Of a stretch of DNA of 64,000 nt, positions 10,767-22,335 are shown in pieces; positions within the stretch are counted from its first letter, which is position 1, and every line of letters begins with the position of its first letter. The notes below the pieces were generated by a model that saw nothing but the letters and a program-made list of their open reading frames with translations, was not told the DNA's origin and searched no databases. This DNA comes from Iris pallida (lineage: Eukaryota > Streptophyta > Magnoliopsida > Asparagales > Iridaceae), in the NCBI GenBank assembly GCA_029216955.1, contig JANAVB010033217.1:1685059-1749058 (forward strand). Reading direction: 5' to 3'. A program made the translations under genes and the position numbers.

Positions 10767-11264
10767 ATCTCTCCCATTTTGATAATTGACAAACCTTGAC
10801 TGATAATATCTTTGGTATCTTTGATAAGACAAAAACGAATTTCGGTAAAAAAAAATTGTTCCCGTAATCTTACAAAGAAAAGATTAAGATGTTAGATCTT
10901 ATTTCTCCCATTGTCACTTAGCAAAATAATTGCAAAAGGGAAAGCTCCCCCGCAATATATGAATAAGCAATAATCAGTGAAGAAACAAAAAAAAATATAA
11001 AAATATTATAGTGTTCACAGGCATGGTATGTTAAAAAATATCGAAGCATGATAAAGAGTGCTATAACGTGATATGCTAAATAGTACTAAACTGATATAAA
11101 TCTCTAAAGTAGAGAATAGAAAATGATGTTTAACAGACAAACATCACAGAAAATGTCACAAAAAGTTCTAAAACTAGCACAAATAAAAGTACAGATACTA
11201 GCTTGGAATGTCGGGGCATTTCTAAGTAAACAAAGACAATAAACAGTCACAATAGTACGACAAA
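10767..11264 (-). other. 3' untranslated part of the Sirevirus-like element
   Basis: AT-rich sequence between the env-like stop codon and the polypurine tract. No ORF of note. Confidence 0.5.
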
Positions 11265-11625
11265 TTAGACAAAAATGTCTAAATCACATCTCATCCTCAT
11301 CCTCATCATCATCGGTAGTAGTAGTCCTAGTACGACCACTATGTCCAGAAGGACCATCTCCAGATGTGCCAGCTCCAGAGGTGTGTGGAGTAGCACCCGA
11401 ACCACGGTACCAATCATAAGCGTTCCCTGGCTGGAACAGAGAATGGACCGCCTCATCCTCAATGCGGTAACCAGATACAACAGGGTCTCAGGAAGAGAAC
11501 TGACAGAATGACCTGTCTGAGCAAATCGGAGATCGGCAAACGAGTTGGCAATAGCCTGGAACCGAGTCACGTCACGGAACTCATGTTCCCTGGAAGTGTC
11601 ACAAAGAAAGTCTGCATATCTGAAA
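11265..11625 (-). pseudogene. C-terminal part of the Sirevirus env-like ORF (copy 1)
   Basis: Continues the env-like reading frame beyond the solo-LTR insertion, to a stop at 11265. The end is rich in Gly/Ser/Thr and then in Met-Arg repeats (ATG/CGG-rich DNA). In this copy a one-base difference shifts the frame midway, while the equivalent stretch of the second copy stays open, so the break may be a base-call error. Function of env-like proteins in plant Sireviruses is not established. Confidence 0.6.
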
Positions 11626-13084
11626 GGTGCTGTCACGCCCCAGAACCAGAATACTGAAGAACGGGGACGTGCACAGCCAGCTACGTATAACGGAACGGCA
11701 ACCATCCCGCTATACGGTCACGGCTGTCTAGCTATGTGAGGGTACGCTACAACCATCAGTCTCTTAGGGTCAAATCAAGCTATCTCAATCTCAACAAGTA
11801 ATGATAGTAACAAGATATCAGACCACCAAATATACAATTGTAAGGCGTCTCAAACATTACATATCCAGATGATCATGAAGCTAGTCGTACAAAATGTAAG
11901 GACTAGCAAGAGTTAAGTCATACATGATCAACCTCGAGTTGCCAATCATGATTACAGCCGTAGGCAGACAGAAAGTAAAGTGCATCGAGCTAACAAGTGC
12001 TCGTCGGCTAAACGCCTCAAAAAGAATATCAGTTAACAATACAGTGGGAGAAACAAAAGAGAAAACCACTCGTTGCCCGGGTTCCGTCTAGTGTTCACCA
12101 TCGGGCTGGAAAGCAGGTAGATCCTTTGCTGCTGCTCCGGTATCTGGCCATACAAAACCAGCTGGGTCAGACCCCAGAAAGAGCAAGTGCCACAAAGGAG
12201 GCCACGAAATAAGAACAAAAGCCAGCAATCAGCACAATAATATAATTACATAATAAGAGACAGTAATTTAAGAAAAAGGCATGATAGTTAGATATAAAAG
12301 ACAAATCTTGTACAGAATCGATAAAAGACAGAACATATGGGAAGGCATGACAGGATGATATACGATGAGATGACCATGGGACTATTCAGATAGCCAGGTT
12401 ACAACCCGTAAACCAAACAAGGACCGGGGTTGTAACCCTTCGTCTGAACGGAACTTGGTTTCTCCCACCATTTATCGGCAAGATAAAATACGCGAATTCA
12501 AGACTTGCAATTAAACATGATTAAGGTAAAGCACGAGTAATCATGTCATGTCATGACCTTGCACAGGATCAGGACAGGACAAGAGGGACTAGACTCCATT
12601 CAATCAATCACGGCCAAGCAAGTACTACGGCTTACTACTTTAACTAACTAGGGTTATCACAGACCTGATTACTAACAAGATGCAATAAGAATTCCAAGTC
12701 CGGTTACCTGTTTGTTACTACCTGAATGCTTCCAGCAAGAAAAGGAAAAGATAGCATGATATAGCAGACACACTGTAGTAAGATACATGTGTCCTAAGGT
12801 ACCACGCTCGACGGCGGGCTGGAAGTGCGCTCATCTCGACGGATAGCAACAAATCCCATGTATATATATAAGGCCGGGACCAAAGGGGCAACAGGTAACT
12901 GGGAAATTCTCCATGAACTAATTGATCAATCTAGTCATTAACCTAGCCAGATTCAGTATGAATCCCTGACCGTGGGAACCAGGGAGTCACGTCCTAGACA
13001 TGATGCAAGACAATACGAGTGGATTGCACAAGCAAGCAGGAACACCCACGGTGTCAAGACAGGTCAAGCTAAGTTATCAAGTCA

Positions 13085-13235
13085 TGTCAAGTCAGGAGTG
13101 CGCCGCCACGGGCCACTATCAAGTTATCAAGATAATTCATGTCAGGATACTTGTCAGGAGTGCGCCACGACGGGCCACTATCAAGTCAGGTTGGTCATGT
13201 CAGGAGTGCACCATTACGGGTTACTGTCATGTTAT
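13085..13235. repeat. Three diverged units with GTCAGGAGTGC and GGGCCACTATC
   Basis: Within the solo LTR, GTCAGGAGTGCGCC is followed by an ACGGGCCACTATCAAGT block twice, and by a decayed third version (GTCAGGAGTGCACCATTACG). Units are about 50-70 bp. Non-coding. Confidence 0.7.
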
Positions 13236-13414
13236 GCTAGTTCCTTGTCATACCGTGCCATGTACAATAGTCATTCCAACATATTAAGTAAAATCAAGTT
13301 CATGACAAAAGGCGTAAGGATATAAAATGGGCGTAAAATATCTAATAAAATATCAATATACAGGGCTATAGAAGAGCCAAGCTCAAGAAATAAACAACTA
13401 ATCATAGACAAGTA

Positions 13415-13800
13415 GGTTGTGCAGGGTATGTACTGCGCAGGGTGAGCTGCGCAGGGTACCAACTGCGCAGGGGTAGACTGCGCATGGGGTCAAAGGGCAC
13501 AGGGTTAAAGGGACAAAGGGGATGTACTGCACAATGGGTCATTGCGCATGGACCAAGGGTACAGGGGCTGCCTTGTGCATTGATTGGATTGCGCAAGGGA
13601 GGATTGCGCAAGGGTAGACTGCGCAGAGTATGGACTGCGCAAGATCAGGTTGCGCAGGAATGGATGGCGCAGGGTCAGATTGCGCATGAGATGGATTGCG
13701 CAGAAGTGGACTGCACAGGAGCAGATTGCGCATGAGCAGACTGCGCATGAGCAGACTGCGCATGAGTAGACTGCGCATGGGCAGACTGCGCATGAATCCA
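13415..13800. repeat. TGCGCA minisatellite in the solo LTR (copy 1)
   Basis: About twenty repeats of a 15-16 bp unit of the type GACTGCGCATGAGCA. The palindromic hexamer TGCGCA is in nearly every unit, while the spacers (AGGGT, TGAGC, AGGAG) vary. The last units (13725-13795) are nearly identical, so the array has expanded recently at that end. Repeat translation produces MRSLL/AHAQS peptides in several frames on both strands; these are not genes. Confidence 0.85.
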
Positions 13801-14594
13801 TGCGCGTGGGTTGAGCGCAGTTCGCCAAGGGGCAAGCTGCGCGGTCGGCGCTGCGCTAAAGAGCGCTGGCCGAGGGGGATGCGCAATCCAGCACTGCGCT
13901 AAAGAGCGCAGGCTGCAGGCTGCTACTCCAGGCCGAGAAGAACACCAAGAACACCAAAAATTCAAATTCTCATATCTTTGTAATCAAAGCCAAATCTAGA
14001 TTTTCAAAGGTCTAACTTGAGTAAAATTGAATTCTCTTCCACATGGAAGTATCAAAACCCACAAAAATCCAACTAAAATAGATCAAAACTATGTAAATCC
14101 AAAAATAGTTAAAACCTAGATCTAGAACAATGGAAACTCTAAATCACAAAATATCAAGTTCTAATGTTGATCTCCATGGCCTAATCTAGCTAATGGACAA
14201 ATAAAAAGTGGTTCTCATATGGTGGCAAGGTGCACTTGCCTAATGGGTTGGAGAGTTGTGTGGAGGAAGAGAAGAATTAATGGAGGAAAAATAATGAGGA
14301 GAGAGAGTGTTAGGTGGGGATTTTAATGGGGGAGGATAAGTTGTGTTGAGGGTGGAGGTTAGCTAAGATGGTCCAATGCATAATAAACCAAACCAATTCC
14401 TATCCAAATAAAACCAAGCTCCATTAATCAGAATTAATCCAGGAATGATAAATGACAATTAAACTACAATGCTAAGTATGAAATATACCACAACTTAACT
14501 GGTCAAGAAAAAAATAAATAAAAAAAAAAAATACTGGTCAGAAATACGATCACGTATAAAATACGTATCACGAATTTCGGGGCACTACAGGTGC

Positions 14595-15521
14595 TGATGG
14601 ATACCCTCAAAAGTCATAGAGTAGGTCTGAGGAGGAACAAGGGCAGTAGAAGTAGGAGCAGGAGGTGCAGAAGCAGCGACAGTGCTGCGACGAGAAAGCT
14701 GAAGATACTTGGGCTCAGGGTCCAGAGCGCAAGTAGATAAATCGATATCAAAATGCTGAAAGATTCGAGGGATAAGCATCGCATAAGAGAGATTGCGGTC
14801 TCTTCTGCGACATCTTCCCATCATCTGGATGAAAGTCTTAGGAGCAGAAAAAGGAATCCCCTTAAGAATGTGATAGAGGGCAGATAGCTCAAGTGCAGTG
14901 ACATCATTTTTCGAAGTAGATTTCAAAAAAATAGTAGAATAGATGATGTAATGTAACTCGTAGTTAAACAAGTTCAAGTTATTGGCCTTGAACTTTCCAG
15001 GACGAGTACTTGCTGGCGCACAAAGCTCATTCTTGAAACTAACAAGAGTCGTGCCCTCAGAAAAGTCAAAGTCGGTGATGTCATCGAGCGGGGCACCTTC
15101 GTTTGGAATACCAAGGATTTCTGCTAGCAACACATCATCGAACTCGATATCGATCCCGCCAACATGAGTTCTTACGGTAAAAGTGTCTAACACAAAGTTA
15201 CAGTAAAATAGTCGAAGGACATTAGTAGATATAGGGAATTGTTGGGTAACGAGATGGTGTAACTCTAATGCCTCAAACAAAGGACGATGATCTGGAAATA
15301 CAGTACATTTGATCGGAGTGCCTGTGCATATTGTACGTATGGCAAAGTCGACATATATACCATAGCAAAGCTTGGTCATGAGTTTTGAAGTAAAACTCAT
15401 CCGACACGCCGTCACCCGATTGGATCGGGGAAAAGAGGAAATCAGTATTCGGATCTGAAGATGATGCCTCTTCACTGGCATTAGTCTTCTTCCTCTTGGA
15501 AGGATTGAATCTCTTAGACAT
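14595..15521 (-). pseudogene. N-terminal and central part of the Sirevirus env-like ORF (copy 1)
   Basis: Start ATG at 15521-15519 (MSKRFNPSKRKK), a basic Ser-rich N-terminus, then a one-base frame break near 15400, then about 290 open residues. The middle part (LRLFYCNFVLDTF ... IDIEFDDVLLAEILGIP) has the pattern of the putative plant transposon protein domain found in ORFs downstream of pol in Sireviruses, usually called env-like. The C-terminal part is Ala/Ser/Pro-rich and is cut by the solo LTR. The ORF lies about 650 bp downstream of pol with its own leader. A membrane-fusion role is not shown by the sequence; I saw no clear signal peptide or transmembrane helix. Confidence 0.65.
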
Positions 15522-15815
15522 TCTTTCCCAAAACTAGATAACCCTACGAAATTGAAAGTGGAGGGAAGAATGAGTTATACCTTCTGAAATTTAAGTATGT
15601 TGTAGAGGGATGAATTCTCCGCACGAATCCAAAGTTTGGATTAATTTCTCCACGTAGATTGGAAGCAACAAAGTGGAGAAGAACTAGGGTTTTGGGGGAC
15701 TTCGGGCGGCTGTTGTTGTTATGATGAAGTTTGGAAGATATGAAGAGGGGGGCCTCGGGTTCTGACTAAAAAGTATATAACACCAACAGAACTCTGGCTG
15801 AATTCGGACCGAACT
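15522..15815 (-). promoter_or_regulatory. Promoter-like leader of the env-like ORF, with a segment copied from the LTR promoter
   Basis: A 28-bp segment (15787-15814) matches the LTR segment at 10267-10294 with only two or three changes; both contain CAGAACTCTGGC and GAATTCGGAC. In the LTR it lies just upstream of the TATA box. Here it is followed, in transcription direction, by TTATATAC (15780-15773) and then a leader with an AAAACCCTAG motif leading to the start at 15521. The resemblance is direct; promoter activity is inferred. Confidence 0.45.
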
Positions 15816-16168
15816 TGGGCCGATTTGCCTAGGGTTCTCCTGAGTTTTAAAAAGAAAAAAACTTGTGGGCCACATCCTTTTCATCAACTCATTTCAAATG
15901 TTTAATTCAAAGTTTATTTTAAACTTCAAATAATATAATTAATATTATTTTATAAATTAACTTTCGTTACTTAGCGTCGGTTTCAGATTAGCTGTAGGAG
16001 TACTGTCCGGCTAACGGGAGTTCACCGGAGAACAATTAAGTACCGCTTCGCTTCGACCGTAGTCGTGGTGACAGACAGACTCTTTGTAGGCTTGTCTCGA
16101 AAACAGTTATTGAGTATTAAAAAAATTAATTAATAAAACAAAATTAATTAATTATTGACATTTAAAAT
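15816..16168 (-). other. Sirevirus pol-env intergenic region
   Basis: AT-rich non-coding sequence between the RNase H stop codon and the env-like promoter-like segment. No ORF. Confidence 0.5.
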
Positions 16169-18735
16169 TCATAATTCTTGACGTAAATAATTGAAACGAT
16201 CTTCCGCTAGAGGTTTTGTGAAAATGTCAGCCAATTGATTCTGTGTGTCTATGTATACAAGGTCTATATCTCCATTTTGTTGATGATCTCTAAGAAAATG
16301 ATGTCGAATCTCGAAATGCTTAGTACGAGAATGACATACTGGATTCTTAGTCAAATTAATAGAACTAGTGTTATCACGAAAAATGGATATGTGTGTGAAA
16401 TGTAATCCAAAGTCTTCTAAAGTTTGCTTCATCCACAAAATTTGTGCATAACAACGTCCTGCGGCGATATACTCAGCCTCAGTTGTTGATAATGCGACAG
16501 AATTTTGCTTCTTGCTAAACCAAGAGACTAAGGCTTTTCCTAGGAAATGACATGTACCGCTGGTACTTTTTCTATCTACTTTGCATACAGCAAAATCAAC
16601 ATCAGAATAACCAGTTAGGTTAAACGATGTAGTTTTAGGATACCATAAGCCGACAGAAGATGTGCCTATAAGGTATCGGAAGATACGCTTAACTGCACAC
16701 AGATGTGATTCCTTAGGATTGGCTTGAAAACATGCACACAAGCAAACACTAAACATATATCAGGTCGACTAGCAGTTAAGTACAGTAAGCTACCGATCAT
16801 ACCTCGATACTTACGTATGTCGACGGGTTTGCCTTGTTCATCAAATCAAGCTTGGTTGAAGTCGTCATTGGAGTGCTAAGTGGTTTGACTGCTTCCAGGT
16901 CGAACTTCTTTAATAAATATTTTGTGTACTTTGCTTGATTTATGAACGTCCTATGTTGGTTTGTTTGATTTGCAGTCTGAGAAAGAATTTCAGCTCTCCC
17001 ATCATGTTCATCTCAAACTCATTCTGCATACACTTTAAAAATTCTTGACAAAGAGATTCATCAGTAGATCCAAAAATAATATCATCTACATAGATTTGAA
17101 TCAAAAGAATATTGTTATTCAAAGATTTTATAAACAGTGTAGTGTCAACCTTTTCCTTTGAAAAACTGTTGTCAAGTAAAAAAGAACTTAGACGATCGTA
17201 CCAAGCAGGAGGGGCTTGTTTCAAACTGATAAGGCTTTCTTCAACTTGAAAATATAATCAAGATTTTTGAAATCAGTAAAACCTGGAGGTTGAGCTACAA
17301 ACTTCTCTTTTATAAAACCATTTAAAAATGCGCTTTTAACATCCATTTTAAATTATGAAAACATGCAAATGCACAAACATGCGAATGGATTCTAATCTCG
17401 CAACTGGGGCATAAGTCTCATCGTAGTCGATACCTTCTTCTTGATTGTATCCTTGAGCTACGAGTCGAGCCTTATTACGAGTCACTAAACCATTCTCGTT
17501 CAGTTTGTTTCAGAATAGCCAACGGGTGCCAATGACCGGATGATCAATGGGCTTGGGAATAAGTTCCCAAACTTGATTCCGTTCGAATTGGTTTAATTCC
17601 TCTTGCATAAAATCTAACCAAAAATTATCACTACATGCTTCTTCAATTTTTGGGTTCAAGCTGTGAGATAAAAGCAACACAGGAAGCTATATCTTTATTA
17701 GAGGAACGAGTACTTACACCCTTGGTAATCTTACCAATTACCAAGTCATTTGGATGATCTGCCAAAAATCTCATCTCTTTTGGCATATCCTCAGGATTGC
17801 TGGTTTCGGCTTCTGGTTCTGTATGTGATTTGCTTGAAGACTCAGCTGGTGCTTGGTGTGAAGGTTCTACATCTTTGTGTGAAGGTTTTGCAGTAGCTGT
17901 AATTGGTGTACTTACGTCTTTATTATCGTCATCGACTGAATGTTGATTTAGTTCATCAAACTTGACATTAATTGATTCTTCGATGATCATGGTTCTCTTA
18001 TTGAAGACTCTGTACCCTTTACTCTTTGCCGCATAACCTAAAAAGATACCTTCATTGGCCTTTTCATCAAATTTACTCAGGTTGTTTTTAGTATTAAGAA
18101 TAAAGCATTTACAACCAAATATCTTGAAATATGAAATAGTGGATGTTCTATCAAACCATAACTCATAGGGAGTCTTCTTCGATATAGGTCGAATCAGAAC
18201 CCTATTGAGAATATAGCACGCTGTATTGGCAGCTTAAGCCCAAAAGTATTTAGGTAGACTAAACTGGTTTAACATTACTCTAGACATTTCAGATAGAGTC
18301 ATGTTCTTACGTTCCACAACTCCATTTTGTTGTGGAGTCCTAGGGCAGAAAAACTCATACAGATAACCATGTGTCACAGAATTGCTTGAACTCTGCATTC
18401 TCAAATTTGTCGCTATGATCACTACGAATGCGAGTAATCATGAAATATTTTTCATTTTGTACTTTTTTTTACAAAAGGTGACGAATTCTGACAAAATATC
18501 GTTCTTGCGTGCAAGAAAATATACCCACGTGTATCTAGAGAAATCATCTACAATGACAAATGCATATAACTTACCACCTAGACTAGCAATTCTACTAGGT
18601 CCAAATAAATTCATATACAATAATTGTATAGGTCTAGTGGTACTTACAACGTTCTTGGACTTAAAGATGGATCAGATGGCTTTGTTCTTTTCACATTCGC
18701 TACATACCATATCCTTCTTGAAAGATATGTCCGGT
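16169..18735 (-). pseudogene. Sirevirus-like pol: integrase core, reverse transcriptase, RNase H (copy 1)
   Basis: Read from high to low coordinates: the rest of the integrase zinc finger (MVCSECEKNK), integrase core with YTWVYFL and PRTPQQNGVVERKN blocks, an in-frame TAA at about 18234, a Ser/Glu/Pro-rich linker (PSHQAPAESSSKSH), RT with [20 protein letters not shown], the catalytic YVDDIIFGS (about 17080-17105), then RNase H with STTEAEYIAA and a C-terminal LADIFTKPL, stop at 16169. The order protease-integrase-RT-RNase H is diagnostic of Ty1/copia, and the block sequences fit the SIRE/Maximus lineage. Several frameshifts are present; some differ between the two copies of the locus. The 5' part of pol is displaced beyond the LARD-like insertion. 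Confidence 0.85.
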
Positions 18736-18740
18736 AAGCC

Positions 18741-21700
18741 TGTAAACTCCCTAAATTTCTACTTTTAAATTTTTTTTTTTTTCGAGTATTTAAATTTTAT
18801 TTGGTAATGGTACGTCGCACTGTCGTATTATACGTCGCGTACGAAATTGTCATATCGGACGACGCGAATGGTTTCGCAAATTTCGTATGACTCGACAAGT
18901 GCGAACATGCGCGAGATAAATATTTTTGTAAAAATATTGTTATTTTAGAAGTACGTTTTTTTTATAATAAATTTGATTACTTGAAGTTGTTACCAAAACC
19001 TTATTTTTATATAAAAAGATTTATTTATTTCGCTATTCAAAAAAAAAGTAGTGGTTTAGAAATTTTTGATATATTATATGAGCGAGCAACATGAAACTAT
19101 TTCATGTTCACTTTTTTTTTCGAAAACTATATGTAATGGATTTAATTACTATAAAAATAGATTTATCAGTAAATATTAGGTAATTATCCCGATTTTCGAA
19201 ATTAATATTATTGGTATTTTTAGAAAATATTTTTGAAATTTTGGTGGTAATTTAAAAACCTTGATTGATTTTATTGATTTATTTAAATAATGTAATTAAT
19301 ATTTATAATTGAAATCAAATTTTCTATGTAATTTAAACTAGAAGATGGAATGTAATTTTTATTTAAAAACGATTTTGATTGGTTTTGAAATTATTAAATT
19401 AATTTAAATTAGCGGTGGAAATTATCTAAGCGGAGTTTAAATAAATCCTAAACTTATCTAACTGGGAATTCCCACCTCCTATAAAAGGAGAGGTACTCCT
19501 CCAGCAAATTATCCCCACCCACAATTTTTCCAACACCGTGTGCATCGTGTCTGTGACCACGAAATTCTCATTCCAGTTTCATACAGTCATCCACGTCGTG
19601 TCCGACACCCGGACACGACGACAAAAATCGGCAAAACCCATCCTGACCAAACTCAGCACCGCCACCTCCGCCCCAACAGAGCCTAGCCCCCGGACGCCAC
19701 CCGCCGTACTTCAGGCGGCCCTCGTTCCGGCAGCCCCCACACCACCATCGCCGCTACCACCACCGTCATCCCCACCACAACCATCGTCCAAGAATTCCCA
19801 CGACAAAGAAAGGAAGAGGTGAGAACCCTCACCTGACCGCCGGCGACGCCGAGCCTATCCCGTGCTCCACCCGCGTCCGCCGCCTTCGTCCCCAGCAAAC
19901 AAGCTCTGGTGCGCCAGCACACGACGCGCCACCCCGTACTTCGTCTCCGACCGCCCAGTGACTTGCCGCCGACCCCCTCCAGAGACGACCACGGCCGTCC
20001 CCGTGCCGCCTCCAGCCGACAGCGCCTGACTCGACCACGAACAGCCCAGGCTGCCGCCACCGCCGGCCCGGCCTCGCCGCCGCCGCCGCCGCGGATTCGC
20101 CCGCTCGAACCCTCTACTCAGCCGATCTCCACCGTCCCCGGAGCAGTGCCGAACCCTAGCGCCTCCGCCGGTATTCCCACGCGCCGACCATCCGAAGAAC
20201 CGCCGCCTTCTCCGGAGTCTCCACCTCCTCTCTGCCTCCTTCCTCCCTCTCGAAGCCGCCGTGCCTACGCCGGATCCGCGTGGAGAAACCCTAACTCCTC
20301 CGCCCGTCCTCAGCCGCCTCCGCGGATCCGCCCCTTCTCCGCGCTGCACCGCACGAAGCCGGAATCGCCGCCGTGCTTCTTCTCCACCGCGCCGGCGAGC
20401 GCGCCGGCAAGCGCGCCGCCCTTCCCCGGTGAGAAACCCTTTCTCTCTCTCGAACTCGCTCTCTCTCTCTTTCTTCAGAATCGATTTGGGGGGAGAGAGT
20501 AACAGTAGGATTTTAGAAGGTATTATTATTATTATTAATATCATTATCAATGTTATAATTATTAATTATATCATTATTATTATTAAAAATCAATGTTTAT
20601 TATTATTTATATTATCTTTATTATTATTAACCTCATATATATATCTTTTTTATATTATTATTATTATTATTATATTATATTATTATATTATTATGATTGA
20701 CAGTAGTTAATATTTTATGAGTGTGTATGGGAAGGGTATCTTGCCATTGATATTATTAATGATAATATTATTTTCCAAATTTTAATCGAATAAAAATAAT
20801 TTGATTAATATCTTAAAAATAATTGTGGAAAAAAAATATATACTACTGCATACTATTTGTCTAAGATTTTTAACTACAAATTTTATCTTTGCAATTTAGT
20901 TTTAACCATAAGAAATTTTTCTAGATTTGCAAAATATTTTGATTAATAAAAGAGTAGTTTCACACTAAGATTTTAAGATATTTTGTTTTTTAAGTATCAT
21001 AAATAAAATTGTGAAATATAGTTTCCTAAAAATTATATATATATAAAGATTACTTTCAAGTAGTTATTAAAATTATTTTTGGCTAAAGATATTTTAAAAG
21101 GGGTATAAATATTTTCTTCACACATCCTCACTATCTGTCAGCCTTAATCGTAACTAATTCCAAATTCATCTTTTTCTCGCGAATGCGGATCATGTTGCAT
21201 CGACCATGGCTATTGGACCAAGATGGACTTATCAGATTATCGCACACCCGACGTAACACCAGGCAAGATACCTTGCCATTATATTTATATTCAGTCTGCA
21301 TTTTATTACATATCACTGTTCATTTATTTTTAGTTCATGATTACTGCCTGCTCAGTGATATTAGTAGTATCTTGTTATTTACCTTTGGTTGCATATGGAC
21401 TTAGAGTTAAAGGACTACCATTAGCTTAGTGCATTGCATAAAACTTTGACACAGTTGTACCACGAGGATGTGTGAGATGAGTATCATGTAGAGGTTCTTG
21501 CGTGTGGGTTGATCCCCCATGCGCATGTGTTAGGGCTAACTGCTAATAGAGGCGTGTTAGAGACTTGGCAGTTAGTAGAGGTATATGGTCGTGGATGCGA
21601 CTTAACAGGTACATTGGGTGGGGGCGAACATTACCTGACGTATGGGCTTCTATGCACTTCCCTTATTACCTGTGCGCCGCCGGAGAGGCTCCAGGTGCCC

Positions 21701-22335
21701 TCTGACGTTATCCAGAGCGTTATGGACGTAGCCCCTTGTATGGTGCCCTCTGATGCTTCCCGGCGTTATGGACGTAGGCCCCTGGTGCCCTATATGGGAA
21801 CTATGCCGATCCTATTTACAGCCAGGGCTCATGGTCGAAGGATTGTTTCTCAAACTGCATGTTCACTTTAGTTCGGTTAGTTTACCTTATTTGTGTCGTG
21901 TCACTTTCTTTGATTGTGGCATGTTTTATATTCAGTATTTATATGGCATGTTAATGTATCTTGTTACGTCCCTCTGAGGACCTGGTTATCTCGCCAGGTG
22001 TGTGTTTCATGATTTCTTGCAGGTGCTCTAGCTAAGGCCATTTTTCCTTCGTGGTGATTGCTCTTGGACACGCCATTGCTCTCGCTTGCTAAATTCTTTC
22101 CTTATATATTTTTCCTATATTTAATTTGGTTGGTAGTGGACTTTGTCTCCGCCCAACTATTGTGTACATGACAAATTCAAAATTACTTTTATAGTTATCT
22201 TTGTGGATGAGATTTAGTACCTTGGTTACTGCATTTTACAGCTTATGTATATATACGAGGGTCCATATACTTCGTATGTATACAGCTGGCATGATTACGT
22301 TCTAGTCCTACGTATTTTGGGACTGGGGCGTTACA
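18741..22335 (+). mobile_element. LARD-like element, 5' LTR (copy 1)
   Basis: Begins TGTAAACTCCC right after AAGCC (18736-18740, TSD) and ends GGGGCGTTACA. Order along it: AT-rich U3; TATA box; about 900 bp of very GC-rich leader (19600-20470) with AAACCCTAA at 20286-20294 and GGTGAGAA splice-donor-like sites; a TTA/ATT microsatellite (20520-20700); an AT-rich part; and a duplicated CGTTATGGACGTAG block near 21720-21790. Pro/Arg/Ser-rich ORFs in the GC-rich part change frame from copy to copy and are not counted as genes. Confidence 0.85.
19480..19487 (+). promoter_or_regulatory. TATA box of the LARD-like LTR
   Basis: TATAAAAG sits in the near-palindrome CTCCTATAAAAGGAG, about 740 bp into the LTR, followed by the GC-rich leader. 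The same box is present in the other three LTRs (26166-26173, 40725-40732, 47469-47476). Confidence 0.7.

Larger units (their letters stand above)
11631..14589 (-). mobile_element. Solo LTR (Ty3/gypsy Tekay-like) inserted in the env-like gene (copy 1)
   Basis: The sequence starts TGTCACGCCCC and ends GGGGCACTACA, with short inverted ends TG...CA, and is flanked on both sides by GGTGC (11626-11630 and 14590-14594), an intact 5-bp TSD. It has no inner LTR duplication and no gag or pol, so it is a single 2.96-kb LTR left by recombination. Read on the minus strand it begins TGTAGTGCCCCGAAATTC, like Tekay-type LTRs; the orientation is inferred. It carries an inverted repeat GGTTACAACCC/GGGTTGTAACC (12397-12437) and two minisatellites. 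ORFs in it are repeat translations. Confidence 0.85.

Noticed and set aside
13442..13965. Overlapping repeat ORFs (MRSLL, AHAQS, GLRK types) in the solo LTR
   Set aside because: They are translations of the TGCGCA minisatellite in multiple frames of both strands.
15540..15600. A 45-bp intron in the env-like leader (AAG|GTATAAC ... TTTCGTAG on the minus strand)
   Set aside because: It is shorter than plant introns normally are and nothing else supports splicing.
19909..20502. Long Pro/Arg/Ser-rich ORFs in the LARD LTRs (also 26593-26973, 41125-41427, 47863-48516)
   Set aside because: They arise from GC-rich sequence in several frames and on both strands. The frame differs among the four LTR copies because of indels, so no protein is conserved.
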